Source: Trinickia mobilis
Lineage (GTDB): Bacteria > Pseudomonadota > Gammaproteobacteria > Burkholderiales > Burkholderiaceae
Reading direction: 5' to 3'
Length of the DNA: 64,000 bases
Assembly (NCBI RefSeq): GCF_017315705.1
Contig: NZ_JAFLRF010000006.1
Location: forward strand, 50,748 to 114,747
The notes beneath the pieces were generated by a model, which did not search any database, was not told where the DNA came from, and saw nothing but the letters and a program-made list of their open reading frames with translations. Shown here piece by piece: positions 59,660 to 64,000 of the stretch (positions are counted from its first letter, which is position 1; each line of letters opens with the position of its first letter). Position numbers and translations under genes: made by a program.

Positions 59660-61840
59660 TCAGCGCCGGGCAAGAAAGGCCTCCAGCCAGTCGTGCGCGT
59701 CGGCGTTCGATGGCGAGGGCAACTCGGCCAACGTAACGCGGATGAAGTGGAGATAGCCCGACATGCGCTGGAACCGGGCGCGCGCATCCGGCGACGCGCG
59801 CTTGGTTTGCGACGCTTCACGAACGGCGCTCACAGCCGCGTCGACCGCTTCGCGTGCGGCCGTCAGATTGGCGGCCGTCGGCGCATCAAACAAGAGCGCA
59901 AGACTGTCGAGCACGCACCGGCACGCACCTTCGGTGCCCTGCCATGCCTCAGGATGTATCGCCAGTTCGGAGCGCAGTTCAATAACGGCGTGCCCCACAT
60001 CCAGCACGGTGAACATCCAGCTCGCCGCGGCCGCCTGAAACGCCGGTTCCTCCGTGGACAACCCATTGAGCTGATGGACGAGGTCGCGGGTTCGGCTCTC
60101 CAGATGAAGTCGCGCGCGCGGCAGCCCACCGGTGCACGCGGCCACCACCTGGTCCAGCAAATCGCGCAGCAGCCGCTTGCGTAACCACGGTCGTGCGGGC
60201 GGGAAAATGACCGCACTCGCCACCGTCACAATCATCATCGACGCCACAAGCGCGAGGCCGTCGTTGATGACGCCCTCGATGTTGTAATTCATCGCATTGT
60301 CGGGCCCCGCCAGCACACACAACGAAATGCAGTATCCGAGCCCAAAGCCCATGCCGCCGGGACGCGTAGTGATATACACGCCGAACATCAGCACCGGCGC
60401 GAGGACCACGCACAGCAGCACGTAGCCATCGATATTCGGGTAGACGCCAAAGAGCACCGTCACCGCGACAATGGCCGCCACGAGCGTGCCCCACGCCATC
60501 TGCGAAGCCGCGGCCGCCGGTTGCGGCATCGTGCCGACGAGCGCACTGTTGACCGCCGTATTGAGCACAGCACCCGCCCCGCTTGTCCAGGCCGTTTCAT
60601 ACCAGAGCCCCGCACTTGAGAGGAGCGCCACAGCCGCGCGCAAGCCGGCGACACCGCCCGCCACGAGGTTGGTCTTCGAGACAAAACGCTTGGTCGACAG
60701 TTCGCGCTTGTGAGAATCGACCGCGAGTGACGCGTAAGTTTCCGTGTAGGAATGCATCTCGTCGACAAAACGTTCGAGCAGTTCAGCCGCGGTGTCGAAT
60801 TCAAGCGGTGTCGCGTCAGGCAGATGTTCAAGGCGCGCGCGTGAGAGACTCAGGCGCTTAGGCAGTGAGCCCCGGAAAGCCTGCAATTGCGACACGGCGT
60901 GGGCCGCGTCGGCCGCGCTGCCTATCGGTTCATTGTCTGGTTTGGCGAGCAGCGGCGGAACGTCCCGCAGGCAAGCATCAATCGCGTCGACAACGGCGGC
61001 GCCTCCTTGCGCCTGTATGCGGCCAAGCCACTGCTGCAATGCACGAAAGCGCGTCGATACATTCATGAACTCCGTGTTCAGACGCGCCATCCGGCCGGCT
61101 CGCATGCGGGTGCCCCAGTCTTCGAATACGGCTACGCTGGTCAACGCTTCGAGACTCACCACATCCGCGGCAAAACGTGTGTGGACCTCCCTCGCATTCT
61201 CGTGATGACGGCCACGTGAAAGCGTATCCGTCACGAACTGGGCGAAGCGCGTGTAGCGGGCGCGTACGGTGTCGCGCACTGTGTCAGCGACGCGCTGCGG
61301 AAACACCAGGGCGCTGATCGTCGCCGCACAGAGGATGCCCATCGACACTTCACTCAGTCGCGTCATGGCCGAGAGAAATACGCCATCCGGATGGGCAAGG
61401 GCGGGGATGCCGATGAGCGCGGTCGTGTAGCCGGCAAGCACAAATCCGTACGAGCGGAAATTGCGGTTCAGGGCAGCGCCGAATGTGCAGACCCCGATCC
61501 AGAGCGCAATCGAAAGCAGGAAGAGCTCGGGCACCTGGCCAAAGACGGCCGTCAGCGCGACGGTGACGACCGCGCCGACCACGGTGCCCGCGAAGCGATA
61601 GAAACTCTTGGCGAGCACCATGCCGGTTTGCGGCTGCATCACGATAAAGACTGTCACCATTGCCGTGCGGGGCGCCGGGAGCTCGAGGCGCATGGCAAGG
61701 CCCATGGCGAGCAACGCAGCCGCGACGGTTTTGAGAACGTGAAGCCAGCTCATGCCGCCGCTGCGAACCCAGTCCGCCAGCGCGGTGCGCACCTCGGACG
61801 CGAGGCCCGCTCCGGAAGAAAAGAGACGGCGCGCGTTCAT
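59660..61840 (-). CDS. FUSC-family efflux protein (AaeB-like)
   Basis: A 726-residue membrane protein with two blocks of about five to six helices. The first, near residues 25-180, contains LHVLKTVAAALLAMGLAMRL, APRTAMVTVFIVMQPQTGMV and AKSFYRFAGTVVGAVVTVAL, the fusaric acid resistance/FUSC signature. The second is near 375-530. Each is followed by a large cytoplasmic helical domain. The ATG at 61840 has GGAGG upstream. Such proteins export aromatic acids, usually with a periplasmic adaptor; no DUF1656, HlyD or outer-membrane gene is present here, unlike complete aae-type operons. Confidence 0.92.
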   Translation of the reverse strand: MNARRLFSSGAGLASEVRTALADWVRSGGMSWLHVLKTVAAALLAMGLAMRLELPAPRTAMVTVFIVMQPQTGMVLAKSFYRFAGTVVGAVVTVALTAVFGQVPELFLLSIALWIGVCTFGAALNRNFRSYGFVLAGYTTALIGIPALAHPDGVFLSAMTRLSEVSMGILCAATISALVFPQRVADTVRDTVRARYTRFAQFVTDTLSRGRHHENAREVHTRFAADVVSLEALTSVAVFEDWGTRMRAGRMARLNTEFMNVSTRFRALQQWLGRIQAQGGAAVVDAIDACLRDVPPLLAKPDNEPIGSAADAAHAVSQLQAFRGSLPKRLSLSRARLEHLPDATPLEFDTAAELLERFVDEMHSYTETYASLAVDSHKRELSTKRFVSKTNLVAGGVAGLRAAVALLSSAGLWYETAWTSGAGAVLNTAVNSALVGTMPQPAAAASQMAWGTLVAAIVAVTVLFGVYPNIDGYVLLCVVLAPVLMFGVYITTRPGGMGFGLGYCISLCVLAGPDNAMNYNIEGVINDGLALVASMMIVTVASAVIFPPARPWLRKRLLRDLLDQVVAACTGGLPRARLHLESRTRDLVHQLNGLSTEEPAFQAAAASWMFTVLDVGHAVIELRSELAIHPEAWQGTEGACRCVLDSLALLFDAPTAANLTAAREAVDAAVSAVREASQTKRASPDARARFQRMSGYLHFIRVTLAELPSPSNADAHDWLEAFLARR

Positions 61841-62138
61841 TGGATAGCCTCCACGGCCGGCGGCGCACGACGTACTTCGAGAGGGTTCATTCGACTGTCT
61901 CCGAATCGCTCGAACGCGCTTTCGGGTCGTGGGTGCGCGCTCGATGTTACGTCGCATTCTAGGTACGAAACGACGCGCGAATTGGGCGCTGCGGGGGAAC
62001 GATCAGTTGCTCTGGAGTGCTATGTGCCGGGGAGGCACGCAGCGCGTAGATGTCTGAGTATGAGTGAGGGTATCCGGGAGAGGGTGCAGCAGTGGAACGC
62101 TTGGTTGCTGCCGATGGAACACTGCGGGACGCCCCGCG
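61841..62138 (-). other. Intergenic region between LysR and FUSC
   Basis: About 300 bases; probable site of the FUSC promoter. No small DUF1656 gene was found in it. Confidence 0.4.
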
Positions 62139-63038
62139 TTACCAAGTTTTGGCCTTGCTGACCATGAAGTCGACGAACGACCGGATGCGCGCCGGCAACA
62201 GTTCGCGATGCGACATCAGCAGATTGACCTCGACCGGGTCGAGCGCCCAGTCGGTCATGACTTTCACGAGGCTGCCGCTGCCCACGTCGGCCTGCACGTG
62301 AATATCCGGGATCACCGCGAGGCCGAGTCCCGACACGGCCAGTTGCCGCAGCACCGCGAGACTGTTCACCCACATGTTGCTCGGCGGCTCAGGCGTAATG
62401 CAGCTGTTGTCCCGTGTAAATGACCAAGGCTCGACCGAGTAGATCTGGTCGCCGAGCAGCAGACACTCGTGAGCTTCGAGCTCCTCCGGGCGGTTGGGCG
62501 CAGGGTGTCGCTCGAGATACGCGGGACTGGCACAAAGCGACCGGGTGAGCGCGCCGAGGCGCCTGACAATCAGGTTGGAGTCCGGCACCTCGCCGGTTTT
62601 GATCCAGACATCGACGTCGCTCGCGACGACATCGACGAGGCGGCTCCCCGGTCCAGCTTCGATTTCCATCGAAATACCGGGGTTTGCCTGCATGAATTCG
62701 GCAAAGCAGGCGGCAAAACGGTGTGCGCCCAGTTCCGCGGGAATGGCGACGCGCAGTCGGCCTCCGAGTGTCATGCGTTCTTCGGTGACCATCAGTTCCG
62801 CACGCGTGACATCCTCGAGCACCTGTACGCACCGCTCAAAGTAGGCCTTGCCGATGGAGGTCGCATTCACCTTGCGTGTAGTGCGCTTCACGAGTTGCAC
62901 GCCGAGTTCTTTTTCCATCCGCGTGATGCGCCGGCTTCCGGAAGACTTGGGAATGTCCAGTTCGAGCGCTGCGCGCGTGATGCTGCCGTAGCGCACCGCT
63001 TCAACGAAAAACCTCATGTCGGATAGTTCGATGGTCAT
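62139..63038 (-). CDS. LysR-family transcriptional regulator
   Basis: A 299-residue LysR of the CrgA-like subgroup: MRFFVEAVRYGSITRAALEL, PKSSGSRRITRMEKELGVQL (helix-turn-helix), then LRVAIPAELGAHRFAACFAE, VDVWIKTGEVPDSNLIVRRL and GLGLAVIPDIHV in the ligand domain. It lies upstream of the FUSC gene on the same strand. It plausibly controls that exporter in response to an aromatic acid. Confidence 0.92.
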   Translation of the reverse strand: MTIELSDMRFFVEAVRYGSITRAALELDIPKSSGSRRITRMEKELGVQLVKRTTRKVNATSIGKAYFERCVQVLEDVTRAELMVTEERMTLGGRLRVAIPAELGAHRFAACFAEFMQANPGISMEIEAGPGSRLVDVVASDVDVWIKTGEVPDSNLIVRRLGALTRSLCASPAYLERHPAPNRPEELEAHECLLLGDQIYSVEPWSFTRDNSCITPEPPSNMWVNSLAVLRQLAVSGLGLAVIPDIHVQADVGSGSLVKVMTDWALDPVEVNLLMSHRELLPARIRSFVDFMVSKAKTW

Positions 63039-63300
63039 CGCGCCTCCTCACTGGTTTCCGGCAAAACGGCACCGAGTCGGCGTGCCGTCAGGGTCTGACC
63101 AACCTACCCGCCGGCTTGCGCACCGCCGCGATAAATTCTCCAGCTTCTGCCGCCTGGCAACCCACCGTGGTGTCTCGATGATGGCACAAGAAAACGCCAT
63201 GCTGCGGTGAAAGCATGCAACGTCCTTCTGAACGACAAGCCATGTCCACGTTCGATTCGTGGACGGCCGAGGCCCTCTCCGACAGCGGCCGAACTGTTCA

Positions 63301-63328
63301 AGCGGACGCCGCCGGAACGACGTCCGCT
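63301..63328 (-). terminator. Hairpin after the glycogen-debranching gene
   Basis: AGCGGACG and CGTCCGCT flank a 12-base loop, starting 11 bases past the stop of the minus-strand amylo-1,6-glucosidase. No strong T-tract. The rest of 63039-63338 shows no gene. Confidence 0.35.
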
Positions 63329-63338
63329 GCGCGCGAGG

Positions 63339-64000
63339 CTACAGCAACGCCACCACCCGGACGTCGCCCTGCTCGGCGGACGCCACCACCTTGCCGCCGA
63401 CCCGGCTGAACATAATGGACACCATCTTGTCGCCGACGCGCAAATCGCCGATCTCGAGCCAGTCGATGCCCTCGGGCAGCGCCGGCTGTTCAATCCGCAC
63501 TTCGTGGCGCTCGGCGTCGATCGTCATGCCGAGACAGGCCTCGAGCATCATGAACGGCGCGCCCGCGGCCCACGCTTGCGGCAGACAGGCGACCGGATAG
63601 GCGGTCGGCGGCTCGCCGCGCCGGCGCGGGAACCCGCAGAACAGCTCGGGCAAGCGCATGTCGAAATTGACCGCCGCCTGAAAGAGCGCCTGCAGCAAGC
63701 GCACCGCCGCGCCCTTGTCGCCGTAGCGCGCGAGGCCGCGCGCGCACAACGCGTTGTCGTGCGGCCAGACCGAGCCGTTGTGATACGCCATCGGATTGAA
63801 GCGCGCCTGATTCGCCGCGAGCGTGCGCACGCCCCAGCCGGTATGGAAGACGGTCGATTCCAGATGACGCGCGACCGACTCGCCGCGCTCGCGCGCCGGC
63901 AGGCCGAACGCGAGCAGGTGCCCGGCGTTCGACGCCATCACGCGGCACAGTTCGCCCTTGCCGTCGAGCGCGATGCCATAGAACCCTTCCTCGGGCATCC
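63339..64000 (-). CDS. Amylo-alpha-1,6-glucosidase (glycogen debranching), C-terminal part
   Basis: About 220 residues of the C-terminus, continuing past the right edge: EGFYGIALDGKGELCRVMAS, NAGHLLAFGLPARERGESVA, GVRTLAANQARFNPMAYHNG, SVWPHDNALCARGLARYGDK, PELFCGFPRRRGEPPTAYPV and ACLPQAWAAGAPFMML. The YHNGSVWPHDN motif belongs to the six-hairpin glycosidase (GH15-like) domain with the acid/base Glu in PELFCG. The full protein would be about 700 residues, acting on glycogen or trehalose-pathway glucans. Its very high GC suggests core rather than island DNA. Confidence 0.9.
   Translation of the reverse strand, partial: MPEEGFYGIALDGKGELCRVMASNAGHLLAFGLPARERGESVARHLESTVFHTGWGVRTLAANQARFNPMAYHNGSVWPHDNALCARGLARYGDKGAAVRLLQALFQAAVNFDMRLPELFCGFPRRRGEPPTAYPVACLPQAWAAGAPFMMLEACLGMTIDAERHEVRIEQPALPEGIDWLEIGDLRVGDKMVSIMFSRVGGKVVASAEQGDVRVVALL

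Noticed and set aside
1-64000. CRISPR arrays, tRNA or rRNA genes, prophage modules
   Set aside because: No regularly spaced repeats, cloverleaf-like stretches or phage structural genes were recognised on reading both strands.

Overview
The window looks like a piece of a high-GC betaproteobacterial replicon, most likely Paraburkholderia, Caballeronia or Burkholderia. The signs are a DUF4148 protein, a phasin, a Burkholderia-type porin, many LysR regulators, an ECF sigma/anti-sigma pair next to a TAT metallophosphoesterase, and dense mixed-strand metabolic genes. Species cannot be fixed from the sequence alone. Much of it reads as accessory DNA: there are many gene fragments, a group II intron remnant, an IS3 remnant and a partial tandem duplication.

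Layout. 1-2.5 kb: an ECF sigma locus (metallophosphoesterase start, DUF4148 protein, small lipoprotein, sigma, anti-sigma) with three matching ECF-type promoters. 2.7-8.3 kb: a DinB fragment, a DUF3050 protein, a membrane/2Fe-2S/adenylate cyclase fusion, a patatin and an HD hydrolase. 8.3-15 kb: a tautomerase/NTF2/YCII-like operon divergent from a GlxA-type AraC regulator, then nitrilase, NmrA-like oxidoreductase and TAT epoxide hydrolase. 15-22.2 kb: LysE exporter, ModA-like protein, a decayed ArsR plus SRPBCC-YCII fusion, LysR, an internally deleted aldehyde dehydrogenase, two F420-reductase-like proteins and an ester cyclase.

22.4-27.8 kb: a LysR gene divergent from a CoA-transferase / MaoC hydratase / MFS / CitE-like lyase operon. 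Its logic fits catabolism of itaconate, mesaconate or another C5 dicarboxylate. A group II intron 3' end follows directly. 28-36 kb: a minus-strand catabolic cluster (cupin, FAH hydrolase, HpaI-type aldolase, DUF6282 hydrolase, IclR, MFS, porin) carrying a 131-bp direct repeat made by partial duplication of the aldolase gene. 36.1-39.6 kb: a gene graveyard with a 27-bp inverted repeat, an integrase start, citrate lyase alpha joined to a class I fumarase tail, an MHS transporter scrap and an IS3 transposase tail.

40-53 kb is an arsenic island. It has arsC (glutaredoxin type), the arsenite oxidase genes aioBA under a clear sigma-54 promoter, the divergent aioXSR sensing system, acylphosphatase, an AqpS-type channel, two low-molecular-weight-phosphatase-type ArsC proteins, arsR, and arsH-arsR-arsI. 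Two promoters share a TCCA-N6-TGGA operator. No ArsB or Acr3 pump is present, and an MFS gene beside arsH is broken. Together the genes would sense periplasmic arsenite (AioX to AioS to AioR), oxidise it (AioBA), reduce arsenate that enters the cytoplasm (ArsC), let As(III) leave by the channel, and detoxify organoarsenicals (ArsH, ArsI).

53-64 kb holds small conserved genes of unknown function, a short-chain dehydrogenase, a cREC-type receiver protein, a phasin with a textbook terminator, a FUSC efflux protein with a LysR regulator, and the C-terminal part of an amylo-alpha-1,6-glucosidase running off the right edge. No tRNA, rRNA, CRISPR array or replication origin was seen.
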